Shown: positions 46,047 through 57,309, counted from the first letter of the stretch. The stretch: 64,000 nucleotides of DNA from Heterohyrax brucei (GCA_028571685.1 CM053146.1:27191431-27255430), one strand, 5' to 3'. Notes: generated by a model from the letters alone, not told the origin. Translations and numbers: made by a program.

Positions 46047-46445
46047 CTATAAACACACAGAAGAAGAAAGTGTAAATAACTAACTGCTACGAGTTGACAA
46101 AAATCAATGTAATACAAGAAATCATTATCCAGCTGTTACCATTTGATAGGCACTGTGCTAGGGTAATTAAACTTTTCATAATTTCCCTCCTGAGTTACTA
46201 CAACGGTTTTCTAACTGAACTAAAATTAAGCAAAATTTTCTCCATTGGCTTTTCTATGCTGGAGTTAGCATTTACAGCTCTGAAATAGAAATCCTGTGTT
46301 ATTATCCTGTTTAAAATTATTTAAAGGGAAACAAAATTACGTAACCTACAACAGAAGGAAATTGTCTGTCATCCAATACAAAATTACCAGGAATGAAGCA
46401 AAACAAACAAAAACTGGAAAATACCACCCACGATAAACCAATCAA
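46047..46445. other. intron, possible short MIR/L2 remnant
   Basis: 'ataggcactgtgctagggta' near 46146 resembles the 'caggcactgtgctagg' core of MIR-type repeats. The rest is unassigned. Confidence 0.35.
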
Positions 46446-46605
46446 ACAAAAAGCCCATTGCCAGAGAGTTGATTCCAACTCATAGTGACCCTGTAAGACA
46501 GGATGGAATTGCCTTCATAGAGTTTCCAAGCCCCCCCTGGTGGATTCTAACTGCTGACCTTTCGGTTAGCAGCTGTAGCACTTAACCACTATGCCACCAG
46601 TGTTT
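46438..46605 (-). repeat. AfroSINE with target-site duplication
   Basis: Full minus-strand copy: 'gattccaactcatagtgacc', 'ctttcggttagcagctgtag', 'cactatgccaccagtgttt'. Flanked by 'ccacccacgataaa' (46424-46437) and 'ccacccatgataaa' (46606-46619), 14 bp with one difference. Confidence 0.95.
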
Positions 46606-46619
46606 CCACCCATGATAAA

Positions 46620-46990
46620 GGCAAATGCAGTCAACAGAAACAAAGAAATGACACAGATGGTATAATTAACAGACAAAGACATTAACAGAAATTGTTTAAC
46701 TATGTTCCATACGCTGAACGGTGTAGAAAAAGCATAAGCACATTAAAAAGAAATTATTGAATAAAAAAGATCCAAATTGAACTTCTAGAAATGAGAAGTG
46801 CAAAATGCAAAGTGAAGACTACATGAAAACTACAATACCTTAGATGAAAAATACACTGGATGGAATTAATAGCAGATTCGATACTGCAGAATAAAAGAGT
46901 AACAAATCTGACAACATAGCAACAGAAGATACTTAAAAGGAAATATCAAAAAATAGAGTTAAAAAAATACAGGAAGCATCATTCACTTGT
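46620..46990 (+). mobile_element. L1/HAL1 ORF1 fragment
   Basis: 'aacttctagaaatgagaagt', 'atgaaaaatacactggatgg' and 'aattaatagcagattcgata' follow the L1/HAL1 ORF1 coiled-coil coding region ('gaaatgaaaaactcactagatggg'). Frames are broken. Confidence 0.6.
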
Positions 46991-47094
46991 CAATGTAATA
47001 TAAATGTAATACGGTGAATTACATTGAGTGATGACTGCTACAGCATTCAAGGATTACTGGCATAAATTGCATAGAGTTGTAATATACTACTCTT

Positions 47095-47887
47095 TTTTTA
47101 TTAATTGCTGGGTTTGTTTTGTTCATATTTTTTAGTTTAGGGATTTTTGCATCTATATTCATGAGAAATTTCAACCTCTTTTGAGTTTCAGAAGGGATCC
47201 TGGTAATGTGTACATGTGGCTCTCTTATTATGAAATTGCATCAGCTCTCTTTCTTTTCTTTTGAAAGAATTGTTCGAGTTTAGTATTCAATTAATAAACA
47301 TGGGATAGCATTCACCAGTAAATCCAACCGGAATTGGAGTCACTTTGTGGGAATAATGTTACTTGTGAATTAAACACTATAATACAGAATGACCTATTTA
47401 GATATTGTCCTTCTTATTATGTGAATGCTGATTTATATTTTTAAGGTATTTGTCTAATCATAAAATATGCCAAATTTACTGACATAAAATCATTACCTTT
47501 TTAATGTCTGCCAAGCCAGCCAAGTGCCGTCGAGTCTTGATCTCTATTAGCATCTTTTTTCATTATTAAAATGGTAATTATATTGTTTTCTCTTTCTTTT
47601 TTTCCTTTATGAAAATCTATAATTTTATCAGTTTCATTTCCTGGAAGAAGCGTCTTTATATTTTATATATTTCTTCTACTACTTTCCTTTTTGTATATCA
47701 CTGATTTCTTCCTTCAATTTGTTTTTTATTTATTCTTCTTTTTATAGATTCTTCAGATGGAAGGAAACATAGATTGTTGATTTAAAATTTGGATATGTTG
47801 TGTTTCATTTTTATTGAGTTAAAAATATTTTCCAATTATTTTTCTAATTTATTCTTTCATAAATGTTTTATTTAGAAGTGTGCTATT
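47095..47887 (-). mobile_element. old L1 ORF2 fragment, minus strand
   Basis: 'gggatttttgcatctatatt', 'catgagaaatttcaacctct' and 'ttctttcttttcttttgaaa' are the reversed RT region of old L1; the segment to 47887 continues it. A short SINE-tail insert 'gccaagccagccaagtgccg' lies at 47510-47536. It is ended by an RTE insertion. Confidence 0.6.
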
Positions 47888-48814
47888 CATTATTGTTGCT
47901 TTTAGGTGCTGTGGCTTTTGACTGGCAGTGACCCTGGGTGCAACAGAACAAAGAAACACTGCTGGTTCTGTGCCATCCTCATAATTGTTGTTATGTTTTA
48001 GGCCACTGTTGAAGCTACTGTGTTAATTCATTTCAATGAGGGTTCTTTGTCTCAGACCCTCTACCAAACATCATGTCCTTCTTCAGGGATTTGGCCCTCC
48101 TGATAACATGTCCAAGGTACATAACAGGAAGTCTCACCATCCTGGCTTCCAAGGAGATTTTGGTTGTGTGTTCTCTGACAGTCCATGGTATATTTAATAT
48201 CTTTAATGGTTATGATTGCATATCAAATTAGGCAGACCTTGATTATTACTGTTTTGAAAGTTGTATAATGTTGTGGTCACCTCCATGATGGAAGGTGCTG
48301 AGTGGTATCGGTGGGGCAGGGCCTGTGGTAACTCACCAGCTCCTCAGCCTTCATCTCTTTGTCTTCTGCTGACCGCTTCCTTCCTGCTCACCTTGCTAAG
48401 GCTTTTGGCTTGTTGTAGATCCAGTAGCTTCCTCTCTTGCCTCTGACATCTGGTTCTGGGGACACGAGGTAACAATTCATCTGTTGATCTTCAGATTCAG
48501 CCTACGAGTAAGCATCCTGTTCCCTCTTCCGGAAATCTTGAGTTTGCCAGCCCTTGCAGGTACGTGAATCAGAAGAAACCTTCCAGCTTGCCTATCACCT
48601 TGGGATTCCTTGACCTTCAACACTTGTGAGCTGGAACCCTGCCCACTGACCAGCCAGTCTGGCATTTGCCAACTTCTGCAGCAGCTGCTGCCTAAGGTTG
48701 TATCCTGATCCAAAGTTTGGGATGCTTTGGCTTCTACAATTCTGTGAGTTCCTTGCTTAATATGAATCTCTCTCTCTCTCTCCACGCACACAGACATATA
48801 CACACCAAAAAAGC

Positions 48815-48976
48815 CAAACAAACCTAGTGCCATTGAGTTGATCACACTTCACAGTGATCCTACAGGACAGAGTGAAACTGTTCCATAGAGTTTCCAGCGA
48901 GCACCTGGTGGATTTGAACTGCCATCCTTTTGGTTCACAGACATAGCACTTAACCAGTACGCCACCAGGGTTTCCT
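48815..48976 (-). repeat. AfroSINE, head next to (TG)n
   Basis: Minus-strand copy: 'ctagtgccattgagttgatc', 'ggtggatttgaactgccatc', 'cagtacgccaccagggtttc'. The head border meets an alternating tract 'tgtgtgtatgtgtgcgtgcg' that continues to 49020. Confidence 0.94.
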
Positions 48977-49020
48977 GTGTGTGTATGTGTGCGTGCGTGC
49001 GTGCACACACACACACACAT
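48977..49020. repeat. alternating TG/CG/CA tract
   Basis: A run of tg, then gcgtgcgtgc, then cacaca: 44 bp of strict purine-pyrimidine alternation with CG steps, a strong Z-DNA-type composition. Confidence 0.92.
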
Positions 49021-50089
49021 ATGTAGAAAACATATTTTACTGGTTTTGCTTCTCTAGAGAACCTAGCCTAAGACAATACTCTTTAGAAAAGTTAAATTTC
49101 AAAGCCATCAATTCTTCTTCAGTTTTCCTTATCCATTGTACAGCTTTTGCATGCATACGAAGTGTTTGAAAATAGAATGGCTTGGGTCAGGTGCACCTTG
49201 ATACTCAAAGTGACATCTTTGCATTTCAACACTTTAAAGAGCTCTTTTTACAGCAAATTTGCCCCAGTGCAGTACATTGTTTGATTTTTTGGACTGCTAC
49301 TTCCATGAGCACTAATTGTGGACCCAAGTGAAAGAAGCCCCTGCCAACTTCAATATTTTCTCCATTTATCCAGGTGTTGATATTGGTCCAGTTGTGATGA
49401 CTTCTGTTTTCGTTACATCCATAGTGGGGGTTACAGTCTGTCATCTTCATCAGCTCTCTTCGCTTTCATCAAGCAAGGCTTTGTGATCTGCATATTACAA
49501 GTCGTCTTCTTCCACATCTGAAGCTGCTTCTCCTTCGTGTAGTCCAGCTTCTAGGGTTACTTGCTCACCATACAGACTGAAGAACTATGGTGAAAGAATA
49601 CAACCGTGAGGCACACCTTTCCTGACTTTAAACCACGCAGCATCCCTTGGTTCTGTTCCAAACACTGCTCTATGATTTAAATATAGATTCAGCATGAGCA
49701 CAATGAAATGCTCTTGAATCTTCATTCTTCAAAAAGTTATCTATAACTTGGTAGAATCCACATAGTAAAATGCCTTTGCAAAGTCAATGAAACAGATTTA
49801 TTTTCAGGTGTCTTTCTGTTGTTTATTTCAAGTTTAATTACAGTTTATTGAGCTAAGGCACTGTACATAATTCTAATTCTTCTGATTCTTAAATACATGA
49901 AGACTTTTTTATGGTAGAGGATTTATCTACTTCGGCAAAAATTCCTAGTGCACTTAAGAAAAACAAAACAAAACTGTCAAAATCTGCTGTTACATAGTGT
50001 TCTATAAAGGTTATTAACATCAAATCAGTTGACAGTGTTTTTCCAGCTCTCCTGAGAGAATGATTTCATCTTGTAGGTCTGTTTTTTAA

Positions 50090-50300
50090 GAATCCCTGGT
50101 TTCACAGTGGTTATGCACTTGGCTGCTCACTGAAAGATCAGTGGTCAAATCCATCAGCTGCTTCATGGAAGAAAGATAGTACAGTCTGCTTCCATAAAGA
50201 TTACAGCTTTGGAAACTCTATGGGGTCAGTGTCTGCTCTCTCCTATGGGGTTGCTCTGAGTTGGAATCCATTCAACGGCAATGGGCTTCTTTTTTGGTAT
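50090..50300 (+). repeat. AfroSINE, long old subfamily
   Basis: 'aatccctggtttcacagtgg', then the longer-form insert 'ctgcttccataaagattaca', then 'gttgctctgagttggaatcc' and 'ggcaatgggcttctttttt'. Confidence 0.88.
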
Positions 50301-51064
50301 ATTTCTTTTTTAGTGTTGCTAGTTTGGGCTTCACATGTTTTAAAAGTACATGTTTAGGAATGTTGTGTCTTCCTAATGCATAGCTCCATTTACTAATAAG
50401 AGATTTTAATAAAGGGCTAATTAGAAATATACGGACATCGGCCAAGGGAATTTTAAGGAGTAATAAAATAACCCATTGCTTCATTACACTGTCTATGCCT
50501 GAATGCCAAAGAAATCAAGGACTTACTAGAATGTCCATGGTAATGGCCAGTGAGAGACAGACATTGACAGGAACAGTGACCTTCAGCCAAGGATCAAAGT
50601 CAACCTGTGGAACCTCTACTGGGTCAAACCCGGAGAAATAGGTAGCATCTCTAAATCACTTTTTTCTCTCTCTCTGTTTGCATGTAGGATTCCGATCAGG
50701 TAAATCAAAGGGTCCACAGGACAAGGAAATCTGTTAAGTCTTCTTTACAAACTACTTCTGGGGCACAGACCATGGCAGAGAGCTGAGAGTTAAGACTGGT
50801 TCTAAAGGAACAGATGGAAGACATTCAGGGTACTGGGTATTATTTCATTAAGATTTACTGCTAAATAGCCTCTTCTGTTGCTTATAATAGATTCTGACTA
50901 ATATAGATAGGTCTGTTATGATACTTTTTATTTGGAAGTATTTCATTAGGATAGACACATTCCTGGTGAAGCAAAATAAATAAAAGAGAAAAAATGGTAA
51001 GAAGATACATAAAATTTAAGGCTCATGGCTTAGTCACTCTCTCTCTTTTTTTTAATGTAACAAA
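50301..51064. other. intron, nothing recognised
   Basis: Unassigned intron. 50520-50900 has a repeat-like, moderately GC composition, but I cannot name a family. Confidence 0.4.
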
Positions 51065-51440
51065 AGAAAGACCTGTTGCAATTTATATTTCTACCAGCAA
51101 GCTATAGGAGCCTTATTATACCTTATTTAGCAATGTAGTTTTTTTCTCTGTTATTTAATTTGTTAGAATAAATTACATTGCAGTGTTTGACTCTGCATTG
51201 TTTGACAACTACAGGGTTTAAGCATTTTCTATTTCTGTTAATTATATTTCTCTTTTCTCAATTTTCTCTTCATGGGCTATTGTACTTCATGTGGTGCAAA
51301 AATGAGTTGCAACTGACTCACTATTGTACTTATTTTCATTAATCCAAAAATTGACTTGCCATTGGATGTTTTATCTGCATGACTGATTATCCTTTGAAAA
51401 GAAAATTAAGCACTTGACCCTCTTCACAGACATTTTTTTA
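51065..51440 (-). mobile_element. old L1 3' region, minus strand, with a 33-bp insert
   Basis: 'gttgcaatttatatttctac' and 'cagcaagctataggag' match the reversed L1 end ('caatttacattcccaccagcagt'). A 33-bp insert at 51288-51320 lies between perfect 11-bp repeats. Confidence 0.5.
51277..51331 (+). repeat. 33-bp AfroSINE-like mini-insertion with 11-bp direct repeats
   Basis: 'ctattgtactt' at 51277-51287 and 51321-51331 flank 33 bp that read 'gtggtgcaaa' then 'atgagttgcaactgactca'. The second part matches the AfroSINE tail ('atgagtcggaatcgactc'), and 'gtggtgca' matches its head. Confidence 0.6.
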
Positions 51441-52269
51441 CCTTCTTTTTATCCTGAGACAGTTGACATCTAAGTGGAAAAATTACAAACATTTCCCACA
51501 GACAAAAGGGTTCAGTGATTTGCAGCACAATTTATTTAAAAAATGTTGCCTTGCAACAGTTGGATGAAATTAAAATCAGATTGAGACTTTTTTATCACTG
51601 TTTCTTAAAGGCAAAATTCTCAGTGGACCCCATTTATCATTTATTCCATGTACTCTATATGCCATGGATTTATCACACCTCACAGCAAGTTCACTTTTTC
51701 ATTTGTCTAGGAGTAATTTGATCCTGTCAATATTTATTAATTTGTCTCATATCTCAGAAAAATATATGTAGTGGACCAATTTTATACACTAATTTTTATG
51801 TACTTTAATTTGCATATGCCATAATACTCTGTCAGCGTTCCATTTTATCAACCACAATGTCTTTATTGTCATTACTGTTACAGATAGTGTCAACATTGAA
51901 CAAACTGAATTTGCTTACAATCACCTCTTTAAGTCTTTATACTAAACACTGAGATACAGAAGTAGACACTAAAAGAAGTACCAAACTATTTTCTAACTAT
52001 CCAAGAACAAATGCATGTTTAGAAATTGTGTCTTTGTCTATGAGAAGCATGAAGTCTCCACGCGGCATCTGAAGTCTGAGGAGCATGACTTTCTCTGGTC
52101 TCTCAAAGTGACATTTGCCATTGACCCTTACACTGCTACATAAACACCTTCTCCAAGTCAAGCAGCCTGGCTCCAATTCCTATTTAATCATAAGTATCTG
52201 ATGCAAGAGACAAAAACACAGTAGGATGTGATGATACACTATCATACCAATGATACCTTTATTCTGGGG
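51441..52269. other. intron, nothing recognised
   Basis: Unassigned intronic sequence with no splice-compatible exon. Confidence 0.45.
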
Positions 52270-52440
52270 TCAGAATGCCTCCTTTGATTCTAAGAGCTAT
52301 GGCTTATTGGTATGACACTGGCCATGCTATTTAACCTTTATAAGGGTCAATTTCCTCATCTACAAAATGGGATAATACAATTAATTATCTCAGGCAGTTT
52401 TTCTGAAAATTAGTTCATAATATAAACCCTTATTATGAGA
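52270..52440 (+). repeat. MIR
   Basis: 'tgacactggccatgctattt', 'aacctttataagggtcaatt', 'tcctcatctacaaaatggga' and 'taatacaattaattatctca' follow the MIR 3' half closely. Confidence 0.75.
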
Positions 52441-53164
52441 CTGTAACAGCCTATGTTGAAGTCATTAGAGCACAAGAGAATAATTTGAATAAATAAGGAA
52501 ATAAAAGGGAAAAGATGGAAGGACAGAGAAAGGACAGCAGGAAGTACATTAGCTATTAATTTTTATAGTTAGCTCAACCATGTATTTACTTGTCCGCTCT
52601 GCCATGATGTCTTAAACACACTGGCAAAGTCTTAATCTTGATGTAGTTCAACCTGCTACATTATCAGATAAAGTGTTTACTTGATAAATAATGGATGCTG
52701 AATCAATAAATGAATAAATAAATGAATGAATGTTAAAATTAGAAGGTCCTAAATATCTAGAAAAAAACCATAAAATACAGAAAAACGTATTTTTCATACT
52801 TTTCCTAAAAGTCTACAAGAGGAATCATTCCAGAGGAATGCTATCTATAAATCACAGCAAGGAAAAAAACTAGAGAATTCAAAGATCTGTAGTTGAAATA
52901 TATCTGAAACAGCCTCATCAATCACTTTTCATTCATTTCCAGTACATAAGGCACCATCTGATTAATGAAAACATGTAAGAGAAACTTGCTTTATAATTCA
53001 CCTTACATACACAAGGCCAAGCTGATGGTGCCTACCTCACTTTGTTTACGCCATAGACGTCTTTAAAAAAGGTTCTGTAGAGTATGGCATTCAGTATCAA
53101 TAATGTCATGCTTCTTACCCATGGTGACCATAACTACTCTGAGTCGCCTTGCTTGAGTACTTAC
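52441..53164. other. intron, nothing recognised
   Basis: Unassigned. A (AATA)/(AATG)-type low-complexity patch lies at 52700-52735. Confidence 0.5.
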
Positions 53165-53212
53165 TTTCTGGGCTGTTCGTGTTATGTAGGCTGACCACTG
53201 GGACTCCTGGAC
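53165..53212 (-). CDS. DPP10: DPP10 exon: GPGVPVVSLHNTNSPEK
   Basis: A 48-nt exon with acceptor 'atttcaaatccag'-type (plus strand 'ctggatttc') and donor 'gtaagtactc'. It completes a glycine, then encodes PGVPVVSLHNTNSPE, and leaves one base for lysine. It is part of the last beta-propeller blade. Human, as I recall it, has GPRVPVVSLHSTDNPAK, so this exon is the most changed of the eight while its frame and length are kept. Phases 1 in and 1 out fit both neighbours. Confidence 0.93.
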
Positions 53213-54581
53213 CTGGATTTCAAAAATATATGAATAATAATATTTAAGACAGCTAAGTGACAACTACTGGAAAATTTACATGGCAATTTTTTTTTTTTTT
53301 TTTTTTTTGTAAAAAGCAGCATTTCATAGTTAAAAGGCAGTCAAACATAGAACCAGATAATTGGTTTATTCATTTCTATGGATATTTTATCCATAAAATA
53401 AGAACATATGGGCAAAAAAAAAACCTATTTGTAGAGATTATTGCTAAGACCTCTTTCTCCCCAAAGTGTTCTTTACGTCTACATTTCTGTGACCCTGCTC
53501 AACGTTATACATACCTTACTCTATCTGTACTCTTATCGAATAGCCAAAGCTGTTCAGAAAACTAACTCAAGACTCTGTAACATGCTCAAGCACTGATGTA
53601 GGATTAAATACTTTTTACCTTTTAGCCAAGAAACAATGAAGACCTACATAATAAAAAAATATTTTATCTAAAGTGTAAGTGAAACATTTTGGGTTTATTT
53701 TACTGTTAATTAAAAAATTAACTAGAATCTCAAGTCCTTTCAAATAAACTGGTTAATTAAGACGTTACTATAAGGTGTTACCAAGAATCTTCAAACATAC
53801 CAGTTAATTAAAATGTTACCATGTGACTTTGAATCATCCCTTCTCTAAGGAACCCTATCTAAAAGTCTTATGGTTTTGGCCCAGTGTGATCATACAAGAA
53901 ATTCTCATTTTTATTATTACCTCATTTCAGATATCCAGAGAGAGGAAATGAGTTAAAAAGAGCCAGTACTAGTCAGCTCCTCAGAGGGTCTTAGAACAGC
54001 TTAAGGTACTACAGGAGCAGTGCTCAATTTATCATGTTGTAAGAAGTCGTGAATTTTATCTCATTTCTGAGAAATTATTAATATGTCTTGAAGATACCAT
54101 ACAAACATATAAGACTCTAACACATTGTTCCCAAATAAAACAATTATTTGAAGTCAACATAAGTTCTCTGAACTGAAGGGGGCTGGAGCAGGGGCATTCA
54201 ATATCCCATAGATTCCAAATTTCTTGAAACCAAGGCAATATTTCACTAGTTGTTCCTTTACTTAAAGACTAAGTAAACTAGTTTACAACTGTGGCATGGC
54301 TTTGGTCATTTTTCTCTTTCATTATCATTTTTAAAACATTCTGTTCCAATAGCCCTAACTGATTGTTTGTCTATGCTGACTTACCAATTTTTTTTCTAAT
54401 TTGAATAATCTAAACAAACTTTGTGTCTTCTCAGACTCATAATTTATGCCCTTTTGAAAAAAAACATTATGAGTTAAGAATACAAAATTTTGCTAACTAG
54501 TATAGTTACTAATGATAGTAATAGATGCTGGTCCAATCAAATGTGTTAAATACATTTTTCTGAAATTATTTAGTATCTTAC
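53213..54581. other. intron of 1.37 kb, nothing recognised
   Basis: Contains a T run at about 53287-53308 and otherwise unassigned sequence. Confidence 0.5.
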
Positions 54582-54703
54582 CTTTACAAAATAGCAAGAA
54601 ATGTTGATTCATAGGACTAAAACTGGCACTGAAATATGTACACTGTTCTTTCATAAAAGTACATGAAATGCATTGACGGTTCAATAATCCTTCAGTTGAA
54701 GCA
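54582..54703 (-). CDS. DPP10: DPP10 exon: ASTEGLLNRQCISCTFMKEQ...
   Basis: A 122-nt exon with acceptor 'tatttccctag' and donor 'gtaagatac'. It completes a serine, then encodes ASTEGLLNRQCISCTFMKEQ, CTYFSASFSPMNQHFLLFC and K, with the first base of a glycine codon. It lies in the cysteine-rich part of the beta-propeller. The cysteines in CISC and in EQC keep the family pattern, where disulfides form. Human, as I recall it, has CNFMKEQCTYFDASFSPMNQ; N-to-T and D-to-S are the visible changes. Confidence 0.97.
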
Positions 54704-55026
54704 CTAGGGAAATAAAAGTAAAGTTAGAAATAGTACCATTTTAGGCACCGGAATGTGCCTAAATATTTAAATATTAACACAAACTGAGAAGATACACAGT
54801 GCTAGCTTGCGTAGAAATTCCTTGTAAATTTGCACCAAAGAAATGCAAAGTAAATTTCTTTTATTAATGTTAAGACATACACTTATTTTTTCTGTTATAA
54901 AATCATGGCATTGGGTTTTTTTTTATATGTATATATGAAATTAAATTTAAAATTAAAAAAATAAGTATATATGAGTGTGCGTATATGTGTGTATATATAT
55001 GTGTGTGTGTGTGTATATGTATATGT
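54704..55026. other. intron with TA/TG low complexity
   Basis: Intron just upstream of exon 54582-54703. A TA- and TG-rich tract at 54925-55026 ends at the head of an AfroSINE. Confidence 0.5.
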
Positions 55027-55588
55027 GGAGTCCTGGTGTTGCAGAACGAGCACTGGTGTGTTGCAGTGGTTAAAGGGCTTGGCTGCTAAGCTAAGAAAAT
55101 TGGCTGTTGCAATCTATTAATAGTTTCTCCCCTGCAGAACTGTTTCTGTAAAGATGTGAAGTCCTGGAAAACATAAGAGGCAGTTATACTTTCTGCATTA
55201 GGGTTGCTGGAGCCCTGATGGCACAGTGGTTAATAGCTACAGCTACTAACCCAAAGGTTGGCAGTTTAAATCCACCAGCAATTTCCTTGAAATTCTAAAG
55301 AACACTTCTACTCTGTCCTACATGGTTCCTGTGAGTCAGAATCAACTCCATGGCAACAAGATTTTTTGGGGGTGGGGGCAGGGAGGCATTATGAGCCAAA
55401 ATCCACTTGATGGCAACGGGTTTGGTGGCGCAAACTGTTAAGCAACCTCAGCTTTACTGAAAGGTTGGTGGTTTGAACACACCAAGACCAGGCAGTCCTC
55501 TTCCATAAAGATTATAGCCAAGAAAACCTTATGGAGAAGTCCAGTTGTCACATGGGGTCACTATGAGTCAGAAACAACTTAGTGCTTG
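55027..55588 (+). repeat. nested AfroSINE cluster
   Basis: At least three plus-strand copies. One begins 'ggagtcctggtgttgcagaa'. One begins 'ggagccctgatggcacagtg' and ends 'ctccatggcaacaagatttt'. A long-form tail, 'cttccataaagattatagcc' to 'tgagtcagaaacaacttagt', also carries a head-like 'ggtttggtggcgcaaactgt'. Later copies have landed in the tails of earlier ones. Confidence 0.8.
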
Positions 55589-56088
55589 TCATGGTTGGAA
55601 TTGTGTCCCCCCAAAAATGTGTGCAGCCACGTGGCTGGGATATGGTTCCCAGTATCTTGGGACTGTCCTCCATTGTGTGGTTTTGCTAACCTGTATGCTA
55701 AAGGATTAGGGTGGGGCTGTGAATTACTGCTGTGGGGGGAGTTTCCCTGGAGTATGGCTTGCCCCACCCTTAATGCTTTTAGCTTGCAAGGAATAAAAGG
55801 AAAAAGAAACAAAGGACAATTTGAGAACCTCGCTACCATCAAGCAAGCAGCACCGGGAGCAGAGTGTGTCGTTCAGACCAGAGGTTCTTGCGTGAGGACA
55901 CTCCCTGGGCAAAGACTGATGCAATACCAGACTTTCCTCAAGAGCCGACAAGGGGAAAGCCTTCCCCTGGAGCAGTCACCCTGAATATGGACTTGCAACC
56001 TACCGAACTGTGTAAGAATAAATCTTTCTTTGTTAAAGCCATCCACTCTGTGGTATTTCTGTTAGAGCAGCCTAGCTGACTAAAACAG
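55589..56088 (+). mobile_element. solo LTR, ERVL-MaLR-like
   Basis: The best-preserved LTR of this family here, about 500 bp: starts 'tggttggaattgtgtccccc', has 'gtaagaataaatctttcttt' late, and ends 'agcctagctgactaaaaca'. No internal region, so it is a solo relic of recombination between two LTRs. The open frames over it are chance. Confidence 0.7.
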
Positions 56089-56114
56089 TGCTCCTAACAA
56101 TTACATATCTATAT

Positions 56115-56290
56115 AAAGTCCCAGTGGCACAGCGATGAAAGTGATCCACTGCTGAACAAAATGCTATCGGTTTGAAATCACCAGTGGCTCCATGGAGAGG
56201 GATGTGGCTGCCTGATTCCACAGAGATTAACAGCCTTGGAAACCCTATGGGGTCACTGTGAGTCAGAACTAACTTGACAGCAGTTAAGTA
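56115..56290 (+). repeat. AfroSINE, long old subfamily
   Basis: 'aaagtcccagtggcacagcg', 'ctgcctgattccacagagat', 'aaccctatggggtcactgtg' and 'aactaacttgacagcagtta', followed by a short TG run. Confidence 0.85.
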
Positions 56291-56404
56291 TGTGTGTGTG
56301 TATACAATTTTAACATGTAACACTATAATGTACTGTTATATCTTGAAAAGTATTTCTTTGTAACGCCTGAATTAGGAATTGCCCACAGAGACTAGTATAC
56401 AATT

Positions 56405-56610
56405 GGTGTCGCTGCTGTTGTGCCATTTCTGACTCATGGTGAGTCCATGTGTGCAGAGTAGAACTACTCCATAAGGTTTCCAAGGCTGTGATCTTTTGGA
56501 AGCAGATTTCCAGCCTTGTCAGTTGAGATCACTCTGGGTGAGTTTAAGCTGTCAACCTTTGGGGTATTAATAGAGTACCTAATTGTTTGAGACATCCAGG
56601 TATTCCTAGC
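56405..56610 (-). repeat. AfroSINE, long old subfamily
   Basis: Minus-strand copy with the long-form middle 'caaggctgtgatcttttgga' and 'agcagatttccagcc', flanked by 'ctgactcatggtgagtccat' and 'gagtttaagctgtcaacctt'. Confidence 0.82.
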
Positions 56611-56842
56611 ATAAAGTAAATATCAATAAATAATTTGGAAGAATGAATAAATGTTCCTACAAGTCTTACCAAAAATTAAACTCATGATTTTGTAAATCCA
56701 ACATTCTAAACATTAGAATTTGGCATCTGAGCCAAGCTTTCCCTACTGACTACTTTCATTATAATTTTAGGCAAAGAAAAGTAATTCTCGTATGATAATA
56801 TGTATGATGCTAATGATGCCATATAATTTGAGATACTGGTGA

Positions 56843-57015
56843 TGGAAACCCTGGTGGTCTAGAGGTTAAGTGATACAGCTGCTAACCAAAGGGCTGGAAG
56901 TTCAAATCTGCCAGGAATTCCTTGGAAACTGTGGGGCAGTTCTACTCTGGCCAAAGCGTCACTGTAGGTCGGCACTGACTTGACGGCACTAGGTTTTTTT
57001 CTTTTTTCTTTTTTT
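56843..57015 (+). repeat. AfroSINE
   Basis: Plus-strand copy, 'ggaaaccctggtggtctaga' to 'gacttgacggcactaggttt', followed by a T-rich tail. Confidence 0.96.
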
Positions 57016-57309
57016 GGTTTGTCAAGAGAAAGAGGAACGTAATCACTTCTTTAACTTTTAAATAATTTGTGTTTATGTTCAAGAGGTCTTGAGATATTTA
57101 TTTATCCAAGGTTAAATTTCAGACATTGAATCATTTATTTTATAAATGCAGTTGAATGCTAAATTATCTAGACAAAAGAATTAAATAATTAGTGAAGATG
57201 TATATCCACTCCTAATATTTTTTTTTTCCACTGGACAGAATATTTTTAATTTAATTTTGGAATGAAACATGATTTGGGGAATATTTTATTGATGAATCAT
57301 TCAGAACCA
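57016..57309. other. intron, AT-rich, nothing recognised
   Basis: Short AT-rich stretch between SINE copies. Confidence 0.45.

Larger units (their letters stand above)
48213..49084 (-). repeat. unclassified interspersed repeat inside the RTE copy, itself holding an AfroSINE
   Basis: Its minus-strand start 'tgtcttaggctaggttctct' at about 49074 and its length without the nested SINE (about 650 bp) suggest an LTR-like or other interspersed repeat that I cannot name. A (TC)n patch lies at 48767-48782. It carries an AfroSINE at 48815-48976 and an alternating TG/CA tract at 48977-49020. Confidence 0.4.
47888..49825 (-). mobile_element. RTE LINE, minus strand, split by later insertions
   Basis: The reverse of the RTE 3' half. 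47888-48212 holds the element's end ('ggtgctgtggcttttgactg', 'tgataacatgtccaaggtac', 'gacagtccatggtatattta'). 49085-49825 continues inward ('gccatcaattcttcttcagt', 'gcttgggtcaggtgcacctt', 'gactttaaaccacgcagcat'). About 870 bp of foreign sequence lie between. No frame is intact. Confidence 0.88.

Noticed and set aside
54056-54238. Minus-strand 60-aa open frame near DPP10 exons as an extra exon
   Set aside because: No DPP10 similarity, and the phases of the neighbouring exons (54582-54703 to 53165-53212) already join perfectly.
55586-55984. 132-aa plus-strand open frame, overlapped by minus-strand frames
   Set aside because: It lies over a solo LTR and has no domain; open by chance.
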